Assembly: GCA_030248135.1 (NCBI GenBank)
Contig: JASANC010002037.1
Coordinates: 59,584-123,583, forward strand
Source: Theristus sp. LFF4_11
Lineage: Eukaryota > Nematoda > Chromadorea > Monhysterida > Xyalidae
Length of the DNA stretch: 64,000 bases
Direction: 5' to 3'
Shown here one piece after another: positions 29,801 to 45,200 of the stretch. Each line of letters begins with the position of its first letter. Position 1 is the first letter of the stretch. Under the pieces are notes generated by a model, which did not search any database, was not told the origin of the DNA, and saw only the letters and a list, made by a program, of their open reading frames with translations. A program made the position numbers and the translations under genes.

Positions 29801-29947
29801 GCGTTCTTTCAGCCAATCATCACTGTGTTCCCCGACAATCGGGTGCCAGAGTCGCGTGCCGACCAGGCGTCGCGCGTTGTGTTTCCGATTTTGTTCGCCT
29901 TGTTCAACGCAGTGTACTGGTATCGGTTTCAGCCGGCCTCGTGGTGA
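26859..29947 (+). CDS. Cys-loop ligand-gated ion channel subunit (GluCl/GABA-like)
   Basis: Subunit of a pentameric neurotransmitter-gated channel, closest in style to invertebrate glutamate-gated chloride channels. Exons: 26859-27122, 27301-27489, 27605-27693, 27753-27851, 28098-28241, 28456-28510, 28672-28791, 29136-29288, about 29434-29566 and about 29733-29947. The first eight have matching phases. Seen in order: signal peptide (LLISLFFYFILFDAVCS), WMPDTFFANEKE, the Cys-loop CPMYLEQYPMDVQKC with 13 residues between cysteines, loop C TGSCSSCTNTG, M1, M2 (GVTTLLSV), M3 and M4 (FPILFALFNAVYWY) followed by a stop. The 0' flank of M2 reads TGR, not the PAR usual in anion channels, so selectivity is uncertain. 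A second copy of the loop C exon lies in the next intron with a stop. The cytoplasmic-loop exon borders are approximate. Confidence 0.5.
27853..28015. mobile_element. Family A MITE abutting a 5' splice site
   Basis: Starts TATAATTATAGGCTATCCGC four bases inside the intron after the donor at 27852, and ends CCAATCAGCTTATAGCCGAT. It makes up about two thirds of the 246-bp intron of the channel gene. Confidence 0.5.
28292..28425 (+). pseudogene. Duplicated loop C exon segment of the channel, with a stop
   Basis: Matches 28149-28284 base for base over most of its length, including the code for loop C (GNCSWC here, GSCSSC in the used copy) and the intron start. Here GGTGAA is replaced by GGTTAA, giving TAA directly after ACTAATACA. 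It has no own acceptor. A tandem duplication of part of the exon plus downstream intron. Confidence 0.5.
28868..28985. mobile_element. Family D-like hairpin (diverged)
   Basis: CGCCATTCATGGAGCTTGAA, GCGCTAGCGTCACTTCGCTG and CGCATTCATGAAGC. It lies in the 28792-29135 channel intron. Assignment to family D rests on the CATTCATGAAG ends only. Confidence 0.5.
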
Positions 29948-30250
29948 ACGGATATAAAGGATTGAATATGAGACCACGTCAGACTCGCATGACGTCACGG
30001 CGGCCCCGATTACTGCTTGCGTCGTATCTTTGTGCGACGTGGCTGGCATTTTGTTTGTTTTTCTTGAATTATTGTTTCGATGACCATTACAAACTGTCCC
30101 CCTCACCACAGCATGTGCTCGCACAAACGTCACTTTGGTACGCATGATTGATATTGACAATAGGTTCCAATATAACCATTAAAAATATGACAAATTTCAG
30201 TACAACATTTAAAAAAACTAAAGTTTCTCAAATTGTCTGCATCGCTTCGT
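29948..30250. other. Convergent intergenic spacer
   Basis: About 300 bp between the channel stop (plus) and the metallopeptidase stop (minus). ATTAAAAATATG near 30178 could be a variant polyadenylation signal for the channel; nothing else is seen. Confidence 0.5.
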
Positions 30251-35563
<5,313 letters not shown>

Positions 35564-36898
35564 CGAAACTATTGAATAATGTGAAAATAAAAATACTGCA
35601 TTGAGTTTGCACTGTACGGTACTGCATGTGGTTGAGGCATTTTTGTAAAAAAATGAAAAACTTGTTCTCGCACATGAACCACATCACAGGCCACATTTGT
35701 ACACAAATATCATACTTGCAAAAAGTAGTAAAATATAAGCTTTTTTGAGCCTGCTTCTCGCGTTTTTCGAAATTCTAAATTGTACGGCCACCTGTTCAAT
35801 TATAGTTCCCAAAAATACGCTTTTCTACAAATCTCGTATTAGTCCTCTCCCTGTCCTTCACTATTTCATAATTTTAGATCTCTCATTCCTCACCATCGCG
35901 TTGTTTTACCATAAACTGCTGTGTGTCAACGTTTTAGTGGAACTCTCTGGAAAGCCTTTTTTATGTGATCAAGTTTGTGGTTTTGACATATAATATAAAC
36001 TTCCGGGCTCAAAAAATATATGAACTGAACGACAATGCACCCGTTCAAATGTCAAGTCAAGGCATTTTGCTGAAAAAAGTTCTCCGTTTGTTGTGGGTTC
36101 TGTCACTCGCTTGACATTCACTTTATTGACCTCTGTGTGTGTAATCTTTTTCGCACAATGGTCGGTCATGAAACAAGGAGTCAAATAAAAGAAAATGAGT
36201 CAAATAAGGGTCACCTAAGGTCGCCGACTTGGCTCACGTGGCTTGATCGGTAATTTGTGACATTATTTTTACCGTTGCAAGAGTATGCACCACACCCATA
36301 TACGATTGATATGAATGAAAAAATATAATAGGTGAAAATTTTTAAAATTGCCATGAATTTCAGTTGTTTACGGTGCCCCAATGAAACAAGCGACAATTTT
36401 TAAAATTCCACTTTCAACACTTCTCTTGTTCTTTTCAAATCTCATTTTGACCTTTGGCATTGTTGGTCTATTATTTTTTCTGAGTGGATTCAATTTTTGC
36501 TTACTCCCAAGTAAGCAAAAACAAGTCAAAACGCCGATCGATTAACCTTTTTTTAAAACTTCATTTTTGAATGGAGACCTAATTTTCAAAAAGTACATAC
36601 AACACGGATTTTATGATATGTAAAAAAACATAACAAATGAAATGTGATAAAATGAAGACTGAATCTGCATTCTGCATCTGGTATATATAGACGACAAATT
36701 TGGTTTCAAAATCGTAATAATGTAACTAATCAGGTGCTTACTCATGCTTACGTCACTGGAAACCGAAATCTCGTGTGATGCTTTCTTTCATTAGCTTTTG
36801 GAAATAAAGTTGACATGGTTTTTTTCAGGCTGCAGATCATTTGTACATGACGCTTTTTTGAATGAAAACACCTTATAAAATTTGAAATCAGAAACAGT
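35564..36898. other. Divergent intergenic region
   Basis: Between the metallopeptidase start (minus) and a small secreted-peptide gene (plus). AT-rich, no mobile element recognised. TATATATA at 36682-36689 is a plausible TATA box for the plus-strand gene. Confidence 0.5.
36682..36689 (+). promoter_or_regulatory. Possible TATA box of the small secreted-peptide gene
   Basis: TATATATA in the context CTGGTATATATAGACG, 210 bp upstream of the proposed ATG. It would imply a 5' UTR of about 180 bases. AT-rich surroundings make chance occurrence possible. Confidence 0.5.
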
Positions 36899-37242
36899 AT
36901 GTCCCATCGGCAGCGGTTCGTTATTCCATTTCTGTTAGCTGCACTACATGTGGCCGCAGTGACAATGCAATCGACTGACCAAAAGTTGGTGGTTCATCTT
37001 TGTTTTTCTCGTATATTATCGTCGACTGTAGAAGCACTTTTCTAAAAGTTAGGTGATTAATCTAAATGGAAATCTTTTCACATCATTATTTTAGGACATC
37101 GGTGGAGACTTGGCTTCATCGAGACGAGAAACGATCACCGACCATACCGTTTGCTATCAGAAATGATTTTTTTGTCTTTCCCTATTACAAATATTACATT
37201 AGACACCTCGAAAAGAAACCGGTCACTTTTCACCATGGCTAA
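36899..37242 (+). CDS. Small secreted peptide precursor (candidate)
   Basis: Two exons, 36899-36984 and 37095-37242, with a GTTGGT donor, a TTATTTTAG acceptor and matching phase; 77 residues. The first 22-24 are a clear signal peptide (basic start, FVIPFLLAALHVAAV core). The mature part has no cysteine. It contains a dibasic site after HRDE (KR), then a stretch ending RHLEKKPVTFHHG with a second dibasic site (KK). Cleavage at both would free a peptide of about 24 residues rich in Phe and Tyr. That layout is typical of neuropeptide or hormone precursors, though I recognise no known family. Not a shadow of another gene: nothing is coded opposite. Splicing and expression are unproven. Confidence 0.5.
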
Positions 37243-37555
37243 ACTTTCTCACACTGCTGCTACTATGCAGCTGGGTGTGGGGTGAGAATCCAGTGCGTGT
37301 GTACCGTGTACTCAACTGTGACTTTTTGCTGTTCTTGTTCTGATTCTGTTCTTTTCATATCCAATGTATCTAATTCTTTTCTAAATGATTTATTTTGTTT
37401 GAATTTGCAATACGTAAATACCACCGTTTGTAATTCCAGCATCAGAGTGGGGAAAAGTGGCACACACAAATCACAACCCTGTATACTGAGTTGAGCAGCA
37501 TACATGAAGCAGTAATTTTAATTTAATTTTAAGGTTAAAACCATGTAGCTACATA

Positions 37556-37827
37556 TACCGTAAATAAAGTCTTGCATAGAAGGTCTCCTTATATAAATTT
37601 GAAAATCAAAAATTTCTGAAAAAAGTGGAATTTCGTGTGACAACTTTATAAATGGGAGGAGGCCTTATAAAGCGAACATTAGGAATTCCTGGCCTTATAA
37701 ACGGGGCAGGATTTTGACCAAGTCAAAATTTTGCATTTTTTGGTTTCCCGCCGTGTGCCACTCCGCCCACTTTTGGGTGGGGGTCTTATAAGTGGAAGGA
37801 ACCTTATATGCAAGACTTTACGGTATT
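37556..37827. mobile_element. Family E MITE, complete
   Basis: Ends ACCGTAAATAAAGTCTTGCA and TATATGCAAGACTTTACGGT; the left end has a four-base duplication (TAAA). Nested in the family D hairpin. Confidence 0.5.
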
Positions 37828-37851
37828 TGAAAACTACAACGGCGTCACTAA

Positions 37852-38247
37852 TAGGGATGGAAAAAACCGGTTTTTTATATTTTGTGAAAAGAAACCAGTT
37901 TCTTTTCACGGTTTCAAAACTGTTTTAAAACAGGACTTTTATCTCGAAAAAGGTTTTCCAGCTTCAGAATATTGCTCTGGATTTTGCCAAACACACAATT
38001 TAGCAAGAAAAGCTGGCTAAAACCTGTTATTGTCGGTTTTGTGAACGATAATCAACGGTGTTCTAGTCACCAACAGGCATCAGAACTCAACAACACCATT
38101 GAGTGGTGGATTCGACGACTAAAAATTTGGATTTGTTTCGTTTCGACGACTGAAAAGTCAGATTTTCTGTTGGTAAAAACCGGTTTTTTTATTTTTGGCG
38201 TGAAAAGAAACTAGTTAAAAAACCGGTTTCTTTTCGTGCCATCCCTA
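37852..38247. mobile_element. hAT-like MITE with perfect 8-bp target duplication
   Basis: Ends TAGGGATGG and CCATCCCTA; both flanks are GTCACTAA (37844-37851 and 38248-38255). Reiterated AAACCGGTTT and GAAAAGAAAC motifs lie just inside the ends. No transposase. Confidence 0.5.
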
Positions 38248-38561
38248 GTCACTAAGTTCATGTACTGCTTCATGAATACCCCTTTATTTCATGAACTCAT
38301 GATTGTAACACACAATTATACAAACAGGTCAGGTAAAATATCCAGGCCTGTGGAACAAAAGAAACGGCAAACCGGGTATGACGAAGAATTCAAATCAAGA
38401 CAAGCTAACTGAGCATAACAATTAATTCACTTTAGTTTTATCAAAATTCATTATTCTAAAATTGGCACCAGTAAATCACACGAATTGGTTTCACTACTTT
38501 TTGATCAGTCAGAAATAACTTGTTTTTGAATAATCAGCAAAATTATGTTATTATCAATTTT

Positions 38562-38772
38562 TCTGGCTCTGCGAGTCAATGCGTTTGCAAACATTGAAAG
38601 GAACCTAGTTTCAATCTTCATATGGCAATTCAAAATAACCTAAGTGACTCGGCCCTAGTTAGGGGACTCGGATCACTTTACCAATTTTGAATTCCCGATG
38701 CATGAATCTTTGCCATGCATGAAATTGTTTACCTACCCATAGGCGCATTGAGTCTTAGTACCAATATAAAAG
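38562..38772. mobile_element. Family C MITE
   Basis: TCTGCGAGTCAATGCGTTTG on the left and TAGGCGCATTGAGTCTTAGT on the right, with GGCAATTCAAAATAACC and CCAATTTTGAATTCCC inside. Confidence 0.5.
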
Positions 38773-39267
38773 ATAATAATAAGAATTCTAAAGAGGCAAT
38801 AGCACATGCTAGGTCACAATTCTGACAGGTGACAGTTATCTAAAATCTGAAAATCTAAGATTATGAAGTTTCAAAGTAAAAAAATCTCCAACGTAGAATT
38901 TCAAGCGAGATGACAAGAAGAATTTGAACGTTTAATATGAAATTTGTCTACAAAACTACAAAATTAGTTTTGATGAGACCCAAAAAATAATCATATTAGC
39001 AAAATCGTTGAAGCAAGCTAAAATCATTCACAATATAATAATACAGATACGCAAAGATACAAAAATAAAAAAGTTCCAAAAGTAATTCATTGGAGCATAC
39101 AAACGTGTCCAGAAAAACATCCTGACAATTCTTTGATTGGCGCCAAATCGGCGTTTTAGTCCAGAACTGAGATTAGAATGTAAATGTCAAAAAAACGCTA
39201 ATTATGATAATTTCCAATGGTAAAAACGAATCACAAACTTCAAGAGCAGTCACTCAGACCAACAAAG

Positions 39268-42200
39268 TCACATCGTCAAGTCGACCTGTTTTTCGACGGC
39301 CTCAAACTCGACCTGATCCTTCCACTGAACCTGCGAGTGTTTCAGAATCGCGCGGAGCATGCTGTCGATGCGGCGTTGCGCGTCGTTCATCGCTCGCAGC
39401 TGCCCGTGCAGATCGGCCACCTTGAGCGCGAGCCGCTCTTGCGCTTGCCGCAGCGTCACCAGCGGCTCCTATGTGACGTTCGTTCGTTAGATTCGTGTGA
39501 ACGCCATCAAGGTTGAATTGAATCACAGTAATACGAACGAATGTATCGGATTTGGTTGAAACCAAACACTAATATTTGTGGCTAGATGGGTTTTCCTGCA
39601 ACACCGATACCGTTCGTTTTTCGTTCGCAAGCTCGCGAAAAGAAAGTGGCAGGTTTAAACAAACAGACTGTATAGTATTAGTATACTGCGCACAAACTAC
39701 ACTCGACTAGATCAGATCCACAATGGATCCAATTCATTGTGAAAAATATTGATGTTTTTAGATTGGTAGCGGTGGACGGATCGGTGAGACGAATAAGAAA
39801 ACAACTCCTCACACACCGTCGGCGAAACTGAAGATAAACGTTTGAAAAGCAAAAAAGGCATTCAAGTTTACTGCCACATTCCGGGTAGTGGTGCTCCGAG
39901 TCTCATCGCAAAACAGCAAAGCAAAGCATGACAGCACCGATGGCTGCTCACCGATTCCCTGTCCAGTTCACTGGCGATATTTGCGATCGACAGTTTCGCG
40001 GGCTCCTTGAAGATCAGTCGCCTCAGACGCGACATCGCGGTCGGCTTCGCGAACGGGCGCATCGTCATTCGGCCGACCGTCCAACGCCGGCGGATCTTCT
40101 CCGGAAGAATCTGCTCGACGTGAAGCACAAGCTCGACCTGCGAGATGTTTTAGTGGTTTTTTGGTTGTTTTTTGTTGTTTTTTCGTTGTTTATTTTGTGG
40201 AAAATTATCATCTTTTTGTATCTTTTATTTTGGTCCCGAGACCCAATGCGCCAATAAATAGGTAAGCAGTTTTTATGCATGACACGGGAATCGAAAATCG
40301 GTAAAGTGATCCGAGTCTCCCAAAAGAGCGCCGGGTCACTTAGGCTACTTTAAATTGGCACATAAAGATTGAAAACAGTTTCCTTTCTAGGTCTGCAAAC
40401 GTATTGAGTCGCAGAACCCAAAAAATTGATAATAGTTCGTTTCGTGTGCTCTGCAGATTCGGGTCAACCGAGACGGTTGAATTGATTGACTGGCCAATTA
40501 AGACTCAACACAGTGATTGAATGAGATGGCTACACTTGAACAGCTAACGTTTGTATAATAGCCTGCTTGTTTTGTCCACAAATGTGCGTCTTGCCTGCCT
40601 GACTGGCCATATGGCAATTATGATCACACTGATACAGATAACGACCACAACAGTGCTTCCAAAAGTGTCTTATTTTGATGAGAGTCCTTATTTTGACTAA
40701 GTTATTTTACCACACAGATATTCGAAATAAAAAAAACACACACAGACCGTCATGGCAAGTCGCTTCAGTTGCGCTTTGTCCTGGACGCCTTTGATGTCGT
40801 CCACGGCGAGACCAACCTGAACACCAGAACATTTTAACCACGTGGCAGATTTAAAAAAAGTCCGAAATAAACAACAAACAAGTAAATGCGGTACTCTCAG
40901 AAGACAACTACGTAGCTTTTTGTTGGCCAAAAAGAACTCAAATTCCTTGTGGCAGGGGCATATTCTTTGCGTAAGCCTCGCAGTACGAACCAAACCAACG
41001 AACCAATAGATTCATGATCAGTATGGTCATGATGATCACAAAGATGCAGAACAACGCCGACGACATGACGGCGTAGTTTAAGCGGTCGATATGATCGCTG
41101 AAGATCGAGTCATATTCGAATTCACCGATCATCATCACGGTCGTTTTCATGATCGCGAATGGCACTCGACTGAACGCTGGCTGCAAGGTGAGCTGGTTGC
41201 AACATTCTTTAGAGAGGCATTCATGAAAGTAGCATTTAGTGACGCGTAGCTTCAGTTCAGTTCACCTTTATTTAGCACTGAATTGCCCGGACGAATTGCA
41301 TAAAGTCATGCAAAATTACAGACCAACCGCAGTTGCGTACATTGGCCTAATGCGTAGCAATGTTAAAACTAGCAACGCGGTCACTAATTACTACTTCATG
41401 AATGCCACATTAGTAGAATTTGTCGGTTCCCACTGACATTCAGTTCTGCACAAAGACATAAACACTTGACCAGCATGCTGATTGGCGGTTACAGTCGTCA
41501 ACCAAACAGGAATCCCAGTCCAATCAGCAAACGAAAACATACAAAGTTCGCTGGTTGGTTGGTCACACTCAAAACTGCGAAGCCGAAGGCACCAGCTAAT
41601 CGGTCAGTAAGACTATAAGTCAGAAATGTAATATATGAGTTTTCAATCAGGCAAAAATCAATTAGCCAATTAACCAACCAATCACTAAATCAATGCCTTA
41701 CCATATCCTGAAACAGCGTATAGAACGCCAGTGCGAACGCAGCGATGAACAGCAAGAAGACGACCAAGAATTTCATGAACGTTTGCAGAATGTCGGTGAA
41801 CATCACCACGTAGATGCCGAAGAGCGGAAATTTTCGAATCATCAACACGAGGTTCATCCAGGCGAGAAATATCACGGCAGCACCCAGTTGCCATTGCCAG
41901 CGCTGCGAAATGATGGGTTACCGTACCCTTTTTGTGGCGAACAAAAAAGTAGAATTGCAGATAATCAAAAGTTCAAGATAAGTCTAGTTAACGTAAACTC
42001 ACGTATCGCAGACCGGTGTATTGGCAGCAATCGTTCAGATCGAACACGAACAGCAGCGCACCAACGTAGACCGTCCATTCAATCAGATTCTCCCATGAAA
42101 GATACGCCAACAGGCGTTGGAACATTTGAAATACCTGGAAAGTTTAAAAAAAACATTTTCAAAACAAGTTAACGGCTTGAAAAGCGAGGATTGAGGATCA

Positions 42201-45200
42201 ACAAGAAATCTGTGGTTGAAAAGTTGAAAATATCAACAGAAACGCCAGCGAAGGAAGCTACAGTTTAGCAAGAAGACTCATTTACTCAGAGGAGGACATC
42301 TGCAGATTCCAAGGAGATCAAAAAGTATAAGAAGGAACTTGGAAGCGTTGGGAACTTTTGCAAATGAATATGGAAAAAGGGAACTTTTTTATAAAGGGCG
42401 CGAAAATGTTCAATGAATGAATATAGAAATTAGAAAAAGAACGCCAAAAAAAATGACAGAATATTCAGCTGCTCTCATTTCACTCACCGTGCGTTCCGTT
42501 AAAACGGGCGTAACATTTGGAGCTATCTGAGTTGTTACGCAAAGAACGTGTAAGAACAGAAGAAACCTCCACCATAATGGATAAATGGCTAGTCTTCAGT
42601 TTCAGCCCTCAAAACCAGTGAAACAGTCATAAGCGTTGTCAAAACCGAAAAAGTCATGCTGTCACATCGGGATGTTACATTTACACATACACACAGGCAA
42701 TTGGAATGAAAGTGGATGAGAAATAAGTGAGGCAAATGATGAAGAATATCTGAAATACTTTAGCAGTGGTAAACAGGTGCACAGTTCTCATCGCCGGCAG
42801 TCATGAACAAACAGTCAATTTTCAAGCATTAATTGACACAGTCGACTTTTATACAGAACGTATTTGTTCTGTTGTTGTTAAATTGTAAAAAAATTGAAAA
42901 TCCACTTTCCCGGCCTCTCAAATTTAAGGAATATGAAGCGTCAAGTCTGAACTACCTCCTTCAACATGTGGAATATTGTCAGCACGAATAGTCCAATCTG
43001 GCAGAACGTGGTGGCGGTGTTTCGCTCGATTTGATGCTCTCTGTACCACTGGCAGGTCGCGTCGTTCAGCAGTGCGTCAGTGTCGTTCAGATCGTAACGA
43101 TCACGAACCATGTACGGAGCGGGCGTTAGCACCACGAAGCTGTAGATGGTGTTCAATAGAAGCGAAAAAACAACAGCACGCTTTTAGCAAAAGAGAAAAT
43201 CAACAGGAAATGACGTTGATTCTGTTACAACGATGTAATAAAGCGAATTTCTTCGTTTCCTTCCACTTCACACTTTCCCGCTTACACGGTTAATAAGGCC
43301 AAAAATATCAGGTACATCAACAGCGCCAAATAGTAAACGTAGCGGCCAAATCGGTTCCATTTATGCCTGAGGAGGCTGATCACCAATGGATGCGCCAACA
43401 GATGACCACGCTCTTCGTAGACCTAACATTTCAACAAACAACTGATTACACGCACGAGCATTAAGCAGCCAATCAGCGTGCTGCATTCGCATTGTTAATT
43501 GAAAATGTAAGCAAATCAGCAATTCCAAGTTGTATCCCGTAAATACGTGCGTTAAAATGTCTATACAACCGACCATAACATTCAACGGGTGGTACTTGTA
43601 AAGAATGTTTGTCTTTTTCGTGTAGGGTGTTGCGACCTCCTTCAGGTTGCCTTCATTGTCGAACGGACTCGTCTCGGCGTTTTCTAAAAGGAACAGTTCT
43701 CGTTACGTTTATTTGGATTTTATCAAAAATGAAAAAAACCGAAGAAAAAAAATGTCCAGAGCCATTTCAAAAACGCAAATAATGTAACAGGTTCACGTAC
43801 TTTTCACCAGCTCATCTTCTTCGTCAGCCGCACTGCGTTTGAGCTTTTGATACTGAACTTCGTTGTACTCGAAATAGGCGTCGTCAATGAATTCGTAGTC
43901 GAATGTGATGCTGAAAACTGTGGCGACAATGTATTTGATCAAAAAATCTCAATATTTATACTCCACTTAAACCGGCTGTTACGATTTGGTTGATCAGTTT
44001 TTAAGGCCACGTGTCGCCATGCAGACCAAGCGGGTCAATTTTCGACGTGTATCCACTCTTTTTATGTCACATAAACTTTTTTACGCACGAGAATTTCGGC
44101 GTGTCACGGACGCCGTCCTTTTTCAGACACCGATTCAGAACCAGTTCCGCCATTTCGGGCATTCGTTTGACGAGTTTTCGCATCGGCGAATTCAGGCCGC
44201 CATCCGGCAGCGGCATGCTGTTGCGCAACAGGTCACGCCAGACGTTTGTCTCGATCAGCGTGCGCACGACGTCTCTGAAAGTTTATTAAGGAGAAACATT
44301 TGCATTTTAGAGTCACATGTTCGTTCGCAGCTTGCCACGATTGCATTGCATTTGATTTTAGGCGCCTGAGAAAAACTTGAAAGTAACCAAGCGGTTGCAT
44401 TAAAGTTAAAGATACGTGTAAAGCTTGTTCGATTAAACCATTTAGTTGTTCGCAGCGCGAAACGAACGAAAATTTGTGTGACTGAAGAAAGGGATTCGTG
44501 TTGGAAAAGACGAAAAATCCACTTGCGGAGATACGTATGTGTCTTCCCCCAAGTTGATCGCATCTAATTTTTTAATCAAATTTGCGCTCGCTGTTACTTT
44601 GTGCAAAAAAGCGACAAGTTTATATCGACATCCTTTAAATTGATTCCTCCGGGAACACCGCCAATCCTTCTGGATCCATTCCCGTGACTGCCACTCACTT
44701 ATGCCCACTAGAGATCGCCAAATCCAGAGCGTTGTTCGAGTCCTTGTCCAGCAGTTTCACGTTGGCGCCACGATCGATCAACAGTTTCACCAGGGAGACG
44801 TGTCCATTTCTGGCGGCCAAATGCAACGGCGTCGTGCCCGTTTTGTCCTCCGGATCCACCGGCGCGTGATAGTCGAGCAGGGTGGTCGCCGTGCGAAGCC
44901 ACCCGTTCGCGGCAGCACAATCGAGCGGCGTCCAAAGGATTCCGTTCCGGGCGGCAATGTCCGAGCCGTATTCCAGGAGCACACGAACGACGACGTCGTG
45001 GCCTGACAGTGAACGAACACCGTTCAACTCTCTATATCATACACAATTAGCTGATTGGTTCGTGATCACACAAATTGCTTCGCACTGCTTTAGAGGCCAG
45101 AGTCCATGATTGCACACAGTGTATGCATCACGTGACCACAAATCAATTTGCTGATTGTACAACATATGATATCGAGTTAGACGGTATTATTCATTTTTGG

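Larger units (their letters stand above)
37490..38290. mobile_element. Family D hairpin MITE interrupted by two younger elements
   Basis: The left arm GCATACATGAAGCAGTAATT is at 37499 and the right arm TACTGCTTCATGAATACCCC near 38263. They are separated by the family E copy (37556-37827) and the hAT-like copy (37852-38247). Removing both restores a hairpin with CGTCACTAAG, as in other family D copies. Confidence 0.5.
37243..39267. other. Intergenic region with nested MITEs
   Basis: Between the small peptide gene (plus) and the TRPA stop codon (minus). Contains a family D hairpin (37490-38290) broken by a family E copy and a hAT-like copy, and a family C copy (38562-38772). 38773-39267 is AT-rich with no feature recognised. 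Confidence 0.5.

Noticed and set aside
44290..44640. Possible degraded family F MITE in a TRPA intron
   Set aside because: AGTCACATGTTCGTTCGCAG and AAAAAGCGACAAGTTTATAT faintly resemble the ends, but the similarity is too weak to call.
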